A DNA stretch of 64,000 nt, taken from contig NZ_CP021023.1 of assembly GCF_002117005.1 (NCBI RefSeq), positions 2,280,995 to 2,344,994 of the forward strand, given 5' to 3'. Of this stretch, positions 51,072 through 61,172 are shown piece by piece (positions within the stretch are counted from its first letter, which is position 1; each line of letters starts with the position of its first letter). The notes below the pieces were generated by a model. That model did not search any database, was not told where the DNA came from, and saw only the letters and a list, made by a program, of their open reading frames with translations. The translations under genes were made by a program, and so were the position numbers. Source of the stretch: Sedimentisphaera salicampi. GTDB lineage: Bacteria > Planctomycetota > Phycisphaerae > Sedimentisphaerales > Sedimentisphaeraceae.

Positions 51072-51932
51072 ATGTCTACTCGACAAAACAAAGCTTTTAC
51101 ATTAATCGAACTTCTCGTAGTAATCTCAATAATTGCCCTTCTTATGGCAATATTGATGCCCGCATTGGGCAAGGCGAGGGAGCAGGCAAAGAATGTTCTT
51201 TGCAAAAACAATCAGAGGCAGCTGATTACAGCACTGGTTACCTATGTGGCAGATAACGACAGCCAGCCGCTTATATCCGAAGGCGGCTCTGAATTCTGGT
51301 TTAATCAGATTGCTCCGTACCTCGGGGATGACAGCTATGAATACGACCCGCAGGCCAATCTCAAAGGAGCGATGGCAGTGATGATGTGCCCGAGCTGCAA
51401 ACCGCCGATGGAAGAGGACCCCACTACATACTATAATCCAGTGATTACCAATAAATATCAGAAATCCGGAGTGCATAACTGGCGATATCACGTGTCCAGC
51501 GAAGGGAATACATACAACACTCAAGGCTCGAAAAATGAAGGGTCCTACACTATGAATACCTGGGTCGGCGGCTGGAGAAGCAATTCTATGAGAGAAGGTG
51601 AGCCAAGTTACCGAAAGTCTTTCAGAGACGCATTTGTACAGAGAGAGGATGTTCCGGCGTTCTCAGATGGAGCGTGGGTTGATGCAGGACCGATGTACGA
51701 TGAGACCACACAGAACCAGCCCCCGAACGAATTTACAAGTCTTGGAGCCCCGCTGGGAAACAATATGGGCGGTATGCAGCGAGTATGCCTCGACAGGCAC
51801 GATATGGGCATAAACGTGGCATTCACCGACGGACACGTTGACAGAGTGGAGCTGGCGGATCTCTGGACGCTTAAATGGAACAAGCTCTTCCAGAAACAGC
51901 ATGACATAACAATGCCGAAAAGCCAAAGGTAA
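51072..51932 (+). CDS. Prepilin-like protein, H-X9-DG type
   Basis: 286 aa from the ATG at 51072 (AAGGA ribosome site 8 nt upstream); a longer frame reaches back into intron domain V and is not the natural start. The type IV prepilin-like leader [36 protein letters not shown] holds the cleavage/methylation site (K-A-FTLIE). The C-terminus has [17 protein letters not shown], a His, nine residues and Asp-Gly, defining the planctomycete H-X9-DG family. These are very numerous in the phylum and presumed to be pseudopilins or surface proteins; individual roles are unknown. A group II intron sits in its leader. Confidence 0.88.
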   Translation: MSTRQNKAFTLIELLVVISIIALLMAILMPALGKAREQAKNVLCKNNQRQLITALVTYVADNDSQPLISEGGSEFWFNQIAPYLGDDSYEYDPQANLKGAMAVMMCPSCKPPMEEDPTTYYNPVITNKYQKSGVHNWRYHVSSEGNTYNTQGSKNEGSYTMNTWVGGWRSNSMREGEPSYRKSFRDAFVQREDVPAFSDGAWVDAGPMYDETTQNQPPNEFTSLGAPLGNNMGGMQRVCLDRHDMGINVAFTDGHVDRVELADLWTLKWNKLFQKQHDITMPKSQR

Positions 51933-52089
51933 TCAAGCCTATAAAGCTTAAAGCATATATAAGCCACGGATTACACGGATTTTGATGTTTTTTCGCCGCT
52001 GAGTGCTCGAAGGGCACAAAGGGTTTTAAAGTTGGATCTTGTGTGATTGCGCTGCCATTATACTGATGCGGCAAGGGGCGTGCCGCAAA

Positions 52090-52330
52090 ATTATTAGTGA
52101 AAAATCAGCGCAAATTTGCGAGTGGACGAGGTGGACTCGGTCAGCGGAGTGATAGGAGCAAAAAAAATTTCTTTTGTCCACTTATTCCGTCCCGCCTACG
52201 GCGGGCCTTCATGCGTGGCTCGGTTTTCGTTAGTTTTTCGCAAAGTTTTGCGCAGCGAAGGGTTAATCAGAGCTGTGTGTGGAGGTCTGACGCAGGCGGA
52301 GAGCAAACGGATAGATGCGGCTTTAGAAAG
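52090..52330 (+). repeat. REP/BIME-like repeat, degenerate copy
   Basis: 'tgtccacttattccgtcccg', palindrome, 'cttcatgcgtggctcggttt', a diverged core and 'tcagagctgtgtgtggaggt'. 51933-52089 carries a 'cacggattacacggattttg' phrase. No gene in 51933-52488. Confidence 0.75.
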
Positions 52331-52488
52331 CATTTCCAGAATATTCCTGAATACTCAACAGAAAAAAACTGCGAGTTTTTCTTTGCCGCAAAAACGTTTT
52401 TTGTGTAGAATAAGGCCGTATTCTTCAAGAGAGAGTATTTTAAAATACTGCAGTTTAACTTTATAATCGTATTGAATGGAAGGCTTTT

Positions 52489-53907
52489 ATGAAAAATCTC
52501 AGCAGACGCGGTTTTATGAAGTCCATCGGCTTGGCGGCAGCAGTTTTTGCCTCCGGCGGATGCGGGAATATCAGTTCTTTAGCATCATCTAAAAACGTAA
52601 AAAGGCCAAACATACTGCTCATCCTCGGGGATGATATAGGCAGGGAAACAATTTCCTGCTGCGGCGGCGAGTCTTACAGCACGCCAAACATAGACAAACT
52701 CGCTGCAACCGGCATGCGTTTTAAGAACTGCTACGCTACACCGATCTGCTCGCCAACGAGAGTTGAGCTGCTCACGGGGAAATACAGCTTCCGCAACTAT
52801 ACAAAATGGCGCCAGCTCAAGGGCAGCGAAACCACCTTCCCGCAAATCCTCCAGAAACACGGTTACCGCACCGCACTCGCTGGGAAATGGCAGCTTGAAG
52901 ACTGGGACGAAGAGCCCAAAGGGATTGAAAAAGCCGGCTATGATGAATACCTCTCATTAGACCACCCAAAAATGCTTGCCTATTCAAAGAGAGATGAAGG
53001 CAATGTTTTCTGGAAGATCCCAACTCTCTACAAAAACGGCGAACATATCGAGCCCGGATATGAATACGGCGAGGACTTATTCTTCGAGTTTACCAAAGAC
53101 TTTATCTCCCGAGAAACAGATAAGCCTTGGCTGATGGAATATCATATGAACCTCTGCCACCGTCCGTTTATGCCCACGCCGGACAGCGAGGTAATAAAGA
53201 ATGGCGGTAAATCGGCAATTGATAATTACCTCGGCTTTGAAGGGGAAACGAAGTATTTCAGCGATATGCTCAGCTATGCAGATAAGCTTGTAGGTAAGCT
53301 CGTTGATGTGCTCGAGAAAACCGGCCAGAGAGACAATACGCTCGTCATTTTTACCGCTGATAACGGCACGGACAACGTTTGGGAGGCGAAGAAGCTGAGG
53401 TCAGAATACAGAAATCGAATGGTAGAAGGCGGGAAATACAAGATATCCGACCTTGGAGCAGCAGTTCCGTTTATCGCAAACTTTCCGGGAGTGGTAAAGA
53501 GCGGCGTGGTAACAGAGGAGCTGATAGACTTTTCAGATATCCTGCCCTCTTTTTGCGATGCAGCAGGGGCCAAGCTCCCCGAAGGGCTTGAGACAGACGG
53601 ACGAAGCTTTATGCCTGTCCTCAAAGGCGACAACTCAAACGCAAGGGAATGGATATACTCGTGGGGCGGATTTATCAAAACATCACGAAGATACAAAGAC
53701 CCCGTTAAATATAAAGATGAACACCTTCACATAATCCGGAATAAGAGATGGAAGTATTATTCGGACGGACGCATTTTCGATATGAAAAACGACCCGTTCG
53801 AGGAACGCGCCTTCAAAGAAGGCGAAAACAAGCAGGCAGACAAGGCCAGAAAACTCCTTAAATCTGAACTCGCAAAACTCAGATCCTCCGGCCGCCGGTT
53901 ATGGTAA
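52489..53907 (+). CDS. Sulfatase, Tat-exported
   Basis: 472 aa. The Tat-type signal SRRGFMKSIGLAAAVFA (twin Arg at 6-7) is followed by Cys25 in a weak lipobox context (SGGC). The alkaline-phosphatase-like sulfatase fold starts RPNILLILGDDIG (metal-binding Asp-Asp). The formylglycine signature CSPTR has its nucleophile at Cys87. Later metal motif FTADNGTDN, and DILPSFCDAAGA near the end. Needs maturation by a formylglycine-generating or anSME enzyme, which is not in the window. Probably desulfates algal or animal polysaccharides outside the cell. Ribosome site GAAGG; upstream is repeat DNA. Confidence 0.93.
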   Translation: MKNLSRRGFMKSIGLAAAVFASGGCGNISSLASSKNVKRPNILLILGDDIGRETISCCGGESYSTPNIDKLAATGMRFKNCYATPICSPTRVELLTGKYSFRNYTKWRQLKGSETTFPQILQKHGYRTALAGKWQLEDWDEEPKGIEKAGYDEYLSLDHPKMLAYSKRDEGNVFWKIPTLYKNGEHIEPGYEYGEDLFFEFTKDFISRETDKPWLMEYHMNLCHRPFMPTPDSEVIKNGGKSAIDNYLGFEGETKYFSDMLSYADKLVGKLVDVLEKTGQRDNTLVIFTADNGTDNVWEAKKLRSEYRNRMVEGGKYKISDLGAAVPFIANFPGVVKSGVVTEELIDFSDILPSFCDAAGAKLPEGLETDGRSFMPVLKGDNSNAREWIYSWGGFIKTSRRYKDPVKYKDEHLHIIRNKRWKYYSDGRIFDMKNDPFEERAFKEGENKQADKARKLLKSELAKLRSSGRRLW

Positions 53908-53977
53908 GCAGAATTAAGCAGTTTCCCATAATCAGGGAAATTGATTTATTGCTTCTAAGCGTTTAAGCAGGCAAAGA

Positions 53978-54008
53978 GCCCGCTTTCATCTAGTGGGCGG
54001 GCGTTCTT
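53978..54008. terminator. Terminator between convergent sulfatase and PEP-CTERM genes
   Basis: GCCCGC/GCGGGC 6-bp stem with a 13-nt loop and a short T-containing end; it may act on both strands. Confidence 0.6.
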
Positions 54009-54028
54009 AGTTCCTTCAGTCTGTTTTT

Positions 54029-54694
54029 TTACGCTCTTCTGCGGCGGATGAAGAGGCCGCCGAGGCCGAGAAGAGCCATCGTCGCCGGCTCGGGGACTGG
54101 GTCTATATCAATCTTGAGATTGGGCTGGTAAGGCACCTGCGCTCCCCAGCTCTCTGTGGGGAAAGAGCCATCCTGAGCACGGTAAGTCGATACTTCTTTT
54201 TCTGTATCTGTGTATCTCCAGCTTGGCGAGTCGTCTTTGGAAGAACCATATCTATCTTCCCATATGATCCAAAGATTGTCTGTGCCGTTGTATTCAAAAT
54301 CACTATCCAGTTCAAAATCCACCCAATCGCCGGCCTTGCCGCTAATATTTACAGAGCCGTAAAAAACTTCAGAAGCTCCGTTATCTTCAGGGTCTAAATA
54401 CGAAGTTGTGGGACTGGCATCATTTGATGTATGCCCTAAAAAAATCTTCTGGTTCGATAAATAAAAGTAGTCCTGCGAATCCCCCAATTGAAATGATAAG
54501 CCGCTGATTGTGCCGGAATGGCCTATCATATCGGACGAATAAATCATTCTGGACCACGAGTAATCCCAATAGCCGTTAAATGGCATATTTATAGTACTCG
54601 ATGTGCCGCTGTCTTCTAAAGTAATATAACCGGATTCTGCGACACCTGCAAAAAGCAGGATTACCATTGCGTTGTAGAAAGCCAACTTTTTCAT
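54029..54694 (-). CDS. PEP-CTERM exported protein
   Basis: 221 aa from the ATG at 54694 (AGG 7 nt upstream; a start four codons earlier is less likely). Signal peptide KKLAFYNAMVILLFAGVAESG. The beta-sandwich body has ISGLSFQLGDSQDYFYLSNQKIFLGHTSND and WVDFELDSDFEYNGTDNLWIIWEDRYG, a pattern of small jelly-roll/choice-anchor-like surface domains. The C-terminal sorting signal is PEPATMALLGLGGLFIRRRRA. It differs in tail detail from the two PEP-CTERM genes at 16.2-17.6 kb (PEPAT versus PEPMT). Function unknown. Confidence 0.85.
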   Translation of the reverse strand: MKKLAFYNAMVILLFAGVAESGYITLEDSGTSSTINMPFNGYWDYSWSRMIYSSDMIGHSGTISGLSFQLGDSQDYFYLSNQKIFLGHTSNDASPTTSYLDPEDNGASEVFYGSVNISGKAGDWVDFELDSDFEYNGTDNLWIIWEDRYGSSKDDSPSWRYTDTEKEVSTYRAQDGSFPTESWGAQVPYQPNLKIDIDPVPEPATMALLGLGGLFIRRRRA

Positions 54695-54829
54695 TTTTAA
54701 CCTCAAACTTTTTTAATTTATATAAATATTACAGAAACCACCGCAACCCACCCTAACAAACGTGAATGTAAAAATCAAATCTAAAACAAGTATTTTTTCT
54801 AATTTTTTGGAATTTTCTTTAAAGCTTTT

Positions 54830-55164
54830 CAAGCCCCAATCTATCCGATTGCTTTCCGCCTCCGGCGCACTCCACGTGCGGCTCTGATTGTCGTTAGTAT
54901 TTCGCAGCGATTTCACAAAACGAGATATTTAAACTGAGCCACTTGCCACTCTGCCACGAGCTACGAATCTATCCGCTTGCTCCGTCCGCCTTCGGCGGAC
55001 TCCACGTGCGGCTCTGATTGTCGTTAGTATTTCGCAGCGATTTCACAAAACGAGATATTTAAACCGAGCTACGCTTAAAGGCCCGCCGCAGGCGGAGAGC
55101 CTGTCCGCCGAAGGCGGAAAATAAGTGGACAGCAGTACGCAGAGAAAAGATATATTGACCACGG
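54830..55164 (-). repeat. REP/BIME-like repeat, tandem pair (minus orientation), left of IS110 copy 3
   Basis: Two successive cores ('gctctgattgtcgttagtat…aaacgagatatttaaac') with palindromes. The outer end 'gtccacttatt…ccgcctt' leads to 'ccacggagtgactgtg', the IS110 right junction read on the minus strand. Confidence 0.85.
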
Positions 55165-55189
55165 AGTGACTGTGTTAAAAGTCAAGTAT

Positions 55190-56173
<984 letters not shown>

Positions 56174-56181
56174 TTATCCTT

Positions 56182-56357
56182 TCTTGCAATTCGGGCTCAT
56201 TATATAATGTCCCATGCGACTGTTCGGATTTTAACGAAGATAGCAGCGGCGGATCACACTCCGTACGGGCTTATATATCCCAAAGCACAAATCGAACTCA
56301 CCGCTGCTGTTTCTTGGTGCGGCAGCTGCCGCACCAAGAAACCCGAACCATAGAACT
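56182..56357 (-). ncRNA. Putative IS110 bridge RNA, copy 3
   Basis: Same sequence and predicted fold as 4065-4240. The left target here (GTGTGC) matches the guide GTGAG at four of five positions, while the right target CTCCGT matches ACGGAG fully, consistent with tolerated mismatch in the left half. Confidence 0.68.
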
Positions 56358-56404
56358 TAAGCTTATTATAGCATCAAATAACATAAAGTTAATCATACAA
56401 GGCA

Positions 56405-56570
56405 CACGTAGGGGCACAGAGGGGAGATATTTTTTTGACAGGATTTACAGCCCCGAACCGCTTTGGCTACGGGGCAAGGATCTACAGGATAAATATTTAA
56501 TATAGGAAAAGGCGGAGAGAAAATTTTTCAGCCGCTAATCAGCGCTGATTTTTCACTAATGATTCTGCCA
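56405..56570. repeat. Long dispersed repeat, copy 2
   Basis: Closely similar to 18097-18270, from 'ggggcacagaggggagat' through 'gatttacagccccgaaccgc' to 'aggaaaaggcggagagaaaa'. Confidence 0.75.
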
Positions 56571-56730
56571 CGAGCCACGAATCTATCCGCTTGCTCCGTC
56601 CGCCTTCGGCGGACTCCACGCACGGCTCTGATTGTCGTTAGTATTACGCAGCGATTTCACAAAACGAGATATTTAAACCGAGCCACGCATGTAGGCCCGC
56701 CGCAGGCGGGGCGGAATAAGTGGACAGCAG
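56571..56730 (-). repeat. REP/BIME-like repeat (minus orientation)
   Basis: Complete core 'gctctgattgtcgttagtat…aaaccgagccacgcatgtag' with flanking palindromes, ending 'ggcggaataagtggacagca'. Confidence 0.85.
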
Positions 56731-56918
56731 ACGTTCATCACAGACTGCCGCAGCATTTACGGACTGAGTCAGAGGCACACATAGGTTATTAAATAGATAT
56801 ATTATTCTCTCCCTCCGATTGCTCTCCGCCTGCGGAGGACAGCCGGCGGATTGAAGATGTTCCTTAAATTGTATGCCGAGACAGCAGCAGGGTATCGGGA
56901 AGTCAAACATTTACAAAA

Positions 56919-57075
56919 CCTGCCCGAAAACCCAACCGGTAGGGAAAACCGACCAGTCCGAAAATCCGACCGGTACCTGCCCGAAAACACGACCGGTAGG
57001 AAAATCCGACCAGTCTGAAAATCAGGCAGGTACCTGCCCGAAAACCAGACAGGAACCTGTCCGAAAATTAGACCA
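56919..57075 (+). repeat. 57-bp tandem repeat array
   Basis: Units begin CCTGCCCGAAAAC at 56919, 56976 and 57033 (two full, one partial). Each contains three shorter CGAAAAnCCGACCGGTA-like subunits. The period is 19 codons, so the frame is kept. Confidence 0.85.
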
Positions 57076-57091
57076 TAAAAGAATAAGAAAA

Positions 57092-57200
57092 GAAAAGAGT
57101 AATGTGGACGAGCCTTCCGGATATGCTTTTGTGTTGAAGGGCGGGAAGGATTACTCACTACCAAAAGCCAAACTCGAAAAGCATCAAAAAACGTTCACAG
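57092..57200 (+). repeat. Direct repeat flanking the 80-bp array, left copy
   Basis: About 105 bp ('aaaagagtaatgtggacgag…' through 'ctcgaaaagcat') repeated at 57479-57585 with few differences, on either side of the 80-bp array. Confidence 0.8.
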
Positions 57201-57204
57201 CAAT

Positions 57205-57460
57205 GTGGGAGAAAATTCCACACCCCCAACGTCTAACTGTGGGAAAAACTTCCAAGGCAGTGTGGGAAAAACGTTCACAGCAGCGTGGGAGAAACTCCCA
57301 CACCCCCAACGTCTGACTGTGGGAAAAACTTCCAAGGCAGTGTGGGAGAAACGTTCACAGCAGCGTGGGAGAAAATTCCACACCCCCAACCTCTGACTGT
57401 GGGAAAAACTTCCCAAAGGTGTGGGAAAAACGTTCACAAAAGTGTGGGAGAAATTCCCAC
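57205..57460 (+). repeat. 80-bp tandem repeat array of imperfect palindromes
   Basis: Units start GTGGGAGAAA at 57205, 57285 and 57365, with a partial unit at 57444. Each unit holds three imperfect palindromes of the type GTGGGAnAAACTTCCACA. The 80-bp period is not a multiple of three, so the reading frame shifts in each unit. Confidence 0.88.
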
Positions 57461-57478
57461 GTAAAAGAAAAGAACTAT

Positions 57479-57585
57479 TAAAAGAGTAATGTGGCCGAGC
57501 CTTCAGGATATGCTTTTGTGTTGAAGGGAGGGAAAGATTACTCACTGCCAAAAGCCAAACTCGAAGAGTATGAAAACACTTTCAC
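57479..57585 (+). repeat. Direct repeat flanking the 80-bp array, right copy
   Basis: Partner of 57092-57200. Confidence 0.8.
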
Positions 57586-57600
57586 AACTGTGGATACATA

Positions 57601-58135
57601 TAATCCACAGATTACACAGAGGTATTTAAATATAATATATTAACATCCTCTCCGTTATCTCCGCTTCCGGCGGACAGGCTCGGTATAAATCAAATTTACA
57701 TTGGAGGAGGACAGACGCATAAATGAGGGGAAGGCTCTATGCCGGAAGGACGCTTAAAAGCAATACATAATCCTGCTCTGATGTTTAAATTGATTTTTAC
57801 ACGGAGGTATCGGAGGAAACGGAGGGGAGAGGGAAAAATATGAGAGAGATGTTTTCAGCCGCTAATCAGCACTAATTTTTCTCTAATGATTTTGCCACTC
57901 GCAATCCGCCGCAGGCGGACTTGCAGCTCTGCCACTCAGCCATCCGCCGCAGGCCACTATCTTTATCTCATCCTGTCAATCCTTGCCCCGTAGTCAAAGC
58001 GGTTCGGGGCTGTTAATCCTGTCTAATTTATCACATCCTCTCCGCTGTCTCCGCTTCCTCTCCGCCTCCGGCGGACAGGCTCGGTTTAACTCTCTTTTAC
58101 ATCAGAGATTAGACCGCCTATGGCGGACTGGCTTA
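57601..58135 (-). repeat. Mixed dispersed-repeat debris
   Basis: A patchwork of 'taatccacagattacacaga', 'cgctaatcagcactaatttt', palindromes CCGCCGCAGGCGG, 'acttgcagctctgccac' and a partial long repeat ('caatccttgccccgtagtca'). No coding region. Confidence 0.65.
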
Positions 58136-58137
58136 GT

Positions 58138-58213
58138 AAATAGACAGCAGTAAATTCTGCAAAGCATTGCAGCGTGGTTATTTTCATTTTGCCCAAAAAT
58201 ATTGCCGCACACT
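58138..58213 (+). repeat. Second dispersed repeat family, copy 3
   Basis: 'aatagacagcagtaaattct', 'gcaaagcattgcagcgtggt', 'attgccgcacactgag'; same order as 38148-38224. Confidence 0.8.
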
Positions 58214-58308
58214 GAGCGAAAGCCTTTCGGTTTGTGCATTTTTCGGAGGAGCGGAAAATTGAAAGGAATTAGATTCAGTAAACCCTTAACGCTGCTATTA
58301 TATAACAT

Positions 58309-58339
58309 CCGGGCTCTCTCTAAGGAAAGCCCGGTTTTT
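58309..58339 (+). terminator. Intrinsic-terminator-like hairpin with no gene on its strand
   Basis: CCGGGCT/AGCCCGG 7-bp stem, 12-nt loop, then TTTTT on the plus strand. The only neighbouring gene ends on the other strand, so it would terminate either a small RNA from about 58215 onward or readthrough. On the minus strand it lacks a T run. Confidence 0.5.
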
Positions 58340-58360
58340 ACAGCGGTTTATTTAAGGCTT

Positions 58361-59419
58361 TTAGAGCCTGTAGTCTCTGTTGGCGGGGTGTTCTGCGAGG
58401 AATTCTGTAACGAGCCGCACAACGTTTTCAATATCCTTTAGCGATACAATCTCCACAGGCGTATGCATATACCTGTTCGGGATTCCTATAAGTCCCGTTG
58501 CAACGCTCCCCCTGTTTACCTGAATGGCATTTGCGTCTGTGCCGGTAGCTCTTGGAGCGCTTGTAACCTGATACTTTATATCGTGCTTTTTGGCCGTTTC
58601 GAAGAGGCATTTATTCAGTATTGGGTTCATATTCGGCCCTCTCTGGATATTCGGGCCTTCTCCGAGTTTCAGCTCGCCGAGTTTCTTTTTGTCTGTTTCG
58701 GGGTGGTCTGAGGAGAAGTTCACATCAAATGCAATGCCCGCATCCGGATTCACAGAGAAAGCAGAGGTTCTTGCGCCCCTGATCCCCAGCTCTTCCTGCA
58801 CAGTGGCAACGCCTGCAACGCAGATGTTGAGGTCTCTGTCTGCCAGCTCACGCATAATCTCCGCTACTACAAATGCCCCTGCCTTATCATCAGTGCCTCG
58901 TGAGGTGATCTTGTCGTCTGTGAGTTCACGGCAGTTTACATCTACTACCATCGGATCGCCTACGCTAACTATTTTCTCGGCATCTTTTTTGCCGTCTGCG
59001 CCGATATCAACCCAGATATTCTCCATTTCCACGTTTTTCTTCCGCTCATCGGGTTTCATCTGGTGAATCGCTTTTCTCCCGATAACTCCTGTAACCTCGC
59101 CGTTTTCGGTGAGAATTCTAACACGCTGGCCAACAAGCAGTGCAGGGTCCATGCCGCCAACCTGTCCTGTGTAAAGGAAGCCGTCATCATCGATATATGT
59201 TATCATAAGGCCGATTTCATCAATGTGCCCGGCAAGCATAAACTTGAAATCCGCTTCTGGATTAAGCACTGCAATGCTGTTGCCGTGTGGGTCTGATGTT
59301 ATATTTTCAACCTTCTCGCCAACCCTGCTGCGCCATACCTTGGCTGCAGGCAGCTCTGAGCCTGAAGGGCTTGGGGTATTCAGCAGTTCCTTGAAGAAGT
59401 CAAGTCTTTGTTTGTCCAT
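58361..59419 (-). CDS. M42-family metallo-aminopeptidase
   Basis: 352 aa. Cytosolic dinuclear-metal aminopeptidase/endoglucanase-like family that forms dodecameric shells. Metal and catalytic motifs: MLAGHIDEIGLMI (His-Asp), SRGTDDKAGAFVVAE (bridging Asp), VATVQEELGIRGARTS (catalytic Glu-Glu), IAFDVNFSSD (Asp), and the C-terminal YMHTPVEIVSL (His). Trims peptides released by the proteasome-like or other proteases. AAGGAGAT ribosome site upstream. Intact. Confidence 0.94.
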   Translation of the reverse strand: MDKQRLDFFKELLNTPSPSGSELPAAKVWRSRVGEKVENITSDPHGNSIAVLNPEADFKFMLAGHIDEIGLMITYIDDDGFLYTGQVGGMDPALLVGQRVRILTENGEVTGVIGRKAIHQMKPDERKKNVEMENIWVDIGADGKKDAEKIVSVGDPMVVDVNCRELTDDKITSRGTDDKAGAFVVAEIMRELADRDLNICVAGVATVQEELGIRGARTSAFSVNPDAGIAFDVNFSSDHPETDKKKLGELKLGEGPNIQRGPNMNPILNKCLFETAKKHDIKYQVTSAPRATGTDANAIQVNRGSVATGLIGIPNRYMHTPVEIVSLKDIENVVRLVTEFLAEHPANRDYRL

Positions 59420-59617
59420 AAAGATATCTCCTTATTAAAGTATAAAATAAAGTAATTAATATAACGCAATCTCAGCAAGTGTAAAGCTTTTATAATAGCC
59501 AAATGCATAATTTAGTTTGCCAAAAATGGAGGCCTGTTTAAAAAAATAAAAAAAATGAAAAAATTTCTGCGGCTCTGTGTTTAATAAGTAAAGAAGATTG
59601 CATTTACAGGTAAATAT

Positions 59618-59631
59618 CCGGCAATTGCCGG
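59618..59631. promoter_or_regulatory. 14-bp perfect palindrome upstream of the sulfatase gene
   Basis: CCGGCAATTGCCGG, centred about 60 nt before the sulfatase ATG, in the leader or promoter region. Candidate operator; the binding protein is unknown. Confidence 0.4.
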
Positions 59632-59686
59632 CAAAAGGATGGCTTTTTGGCCTTGATTATATATTAGAAAAATTTTGGGAGAAAAA

Positions 59687-61114
59687 ATGAACAGACGCAG
59701 TTTTTTGAGTTCAGGCTGTGCCCTGATGGCAGGGAGTATGCTTCTGCCTGAGAGGCTTTTGGCAAAAGAAGCGGAAAAACCGAATATTGTTATAGTTTTG
59801 GCTGATGATTTGGGCTGGAACGACGTGAGCTATCACGGAAGCGAGATCAAAACGCCCAATATAGACCGTATAGTGAAAGAGGGCGTGGAGCTGGAGCGTT
59901 TTTATGTATGTCCTGTATGCTCGCCTACCCGTGCAACGCTTCTCAGCGGCCGGCATCCGCTTCGCTACGGTATGCAGGAAGGCGTTTGCACGCCGCTGAC
60001 CACCCACGGCCTCCCGCCGAAGGAGGTTACGCTTGCAGAGATGCTTGGAAGCGTTGGCTATGAGCACAGGGCATGTCTCGGGAAATGGCACCTTGGGCTC
60101 AATTCGCAGAAGTTTGACCCAATCAGCCAAGGCTTTAATTACTTCTACGGCCATTACAACGGTGCTCTGGACTACTTTACGCACAAAAGATACGGCCAGC
60201 TCGACTGGCACAGAAACCGTGAGGCCTGCGTTGACGGCGGCTACAGCACCGATCTTCTCGGCCGTGAAGCGGTTAGTTTTATAGACAAATATTCAGATGA
60301 TTCGCCCTTCTTGCTTTATGTTGCGTTTAATGCCCCGCACGGCCCAATGCAGGCGAAAAGAGGCGATCTCGAGGACTACGGCTTCGACCATGATAAGGGC
60401 ATTATAAAAAATTCAAGCAAGAGAAGAGGTAAAAGGGAGATGCAGCCGGACTACGGCGATTTAGGCAGGGGCAACACCGTCCGCCAGACCTACAGCGCAA
60501 TGGTGGCTGCTATGGACGAGCAGATCGGAAATATTCTCAATGCACTCGATAAAAATAAGATCAGCGAGAATACGATTGTCCTGTTCCAAAGCGATAACGG
60601 GGGCATAGCTAACTCAGGCGGGAGCAACAAGCCGCTCAGGGGCGGTAAGTTTACGCTTTGGGAAGGCGGCGTGCGCGTGCCGGCGGCAATCCGCTGGCCG
60701 AAAAAGCTCCGCAGCGGCGTAAAGCAAAACGCAGTTACAGGGGCTGTGGATATATTGCCCACGGTGGCTGAAATTACCGGAGCAAAGAAGCCCGAAGCCC
60801 AGCTCGACGGCAGGAGCATTTGGGGCATTTTGAAGGGCGAAGAAAAATCAGACCCCGAAAGAAAGCTCTATCTGGGCGAAAGGTCTGCGGTTATGCAGCG
60901 ATGGAAAATAAACAAAGGCAGGCTCTTCGACCTCACCAACGATCCTTACGAGAAGAATAATATTGCTGATAAACGCCCCGATATCGTTAAAAAGCTCAAT
61001 GAGTTTATAGAGCAGGTTGAATCCAAAGCCGGCGAAAAATGCAATCTCGGCCCGGAAAAAACCGACGATTTTGCGCCCCCGAAAGACTGGAACCTCGGTC
61101 TTTTGGATAAATAG
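59687..61114 (+). CDS. Arylsulfatase-like sulfatase, Tat-exported
   Basis: 475 aa from the ATG at 59687 (GGGAG 8 nt upstream; an in-frame TTG four codons earlier is less likely). Signal NRRSFLSSGCALMAGSMLL with twin Arg. Fold start KPNIVIVLADDLGWND (metal-binding Asp-Asp), formylglycine signature CSPTRATLLSGR with Cys78, LGKWHLG, FNAPHGP and FQSDNGG metal motif, DILPTVAEITGAK near the C-terminus. It resembles arylsulfatase B/GALNS-type enzymes acting on sulfated polysaccharides. It is separated from the other sulfatase by the IS110 region. Terminator after the stop. Confidence 0.94.
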   Translation: MNRRSFLSSGCALMAGSMLLPERLLAKEAEKPNIVIVLADDLGWNDVSYHGSEIKTPNIDRIVKEGVELERFYVCPVCSPTRATLLSGRHPLRYGMQEGVCTPLTTHGLPPKEVTLAEMLGSVGYEHRACLGKWHLGLNSQKFDPISQGFNYFYGHYNGALDYFTHKRYGQLDWHRNREACVDGGYSTDLLGREAVSFIDKYSDDSPFLLYVAFNAPHGPMQAKRGDLEDYGFDHDKGIIKNSSKRRGKREMQPDYGDLGRGNTVRQTYSAMVAAMDEQIGNILNALDKNKISENTIVLFQSDNGGIANSGGSNKPLRGGKFTLWEGGVRVPAAIRWPKKLRSGVKQNAVTGAVDILPTVAEITGAKKPEAQLDGRSIWGILKGEEKSDPERKLYLGERSAVMQRWKINKGRLFDLTNDPYEKNNIADKRPDIVKKLNEFIEQVESKAGEKCNLGPEKTDDFAPPKDWNLGLLDK

Positions 61115-61134
61115 CCAGCGGCGAGGATAATACT

Positions 61135-61172
61135 AAGCCCACAGATCCAGCGGATTTGATGGGCTTTTTTTT
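61135..61172 (+). terminator. Intrinsic terminator of the second sulfatase gene
   Basis: AAGCCCA/TGGGCTT stem with an inner ATCC/GGAT helix and eight T residues. The following gene-free region to 61565 has a short 'ttagcgtaaatcagcggcta' repeat phrase and the yajC promoter. Confidence 0.9.

Larger units (their letters stand above)
56879..57600 (+). pseudogene. Decayed phage-type replication (HTH/DnaT-like) gene with internal tandem repeats
   Basis: An open frame from about 56873 to 57316 reads a Pro/Thr/Arg repeat (KTRPVGKSDQSENQAGTCP type), then EPSGYAFVLKGGKDYSLPKAKLEKHQ, the kind of C-terminal segment I recall from phage replisome-organizer proteins. It then runs into out-of-phase repeats and stops. 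A second copy of the tail (EPSGYAFVLKGGKDYSLPKA and LEEYENTF) lies at 57490-57585 and stops soon after. No N-terminal HTH domain and no full C-terminus are present. Interpretation as a remnant is inference. Confidence 0.45.

Noticed and set aside
56919-57460. CRISPR array
   Set aside because: The periodic units (57 and 80 bp) are tandem and contiguous, without unique spacers, and no cas genes are present.
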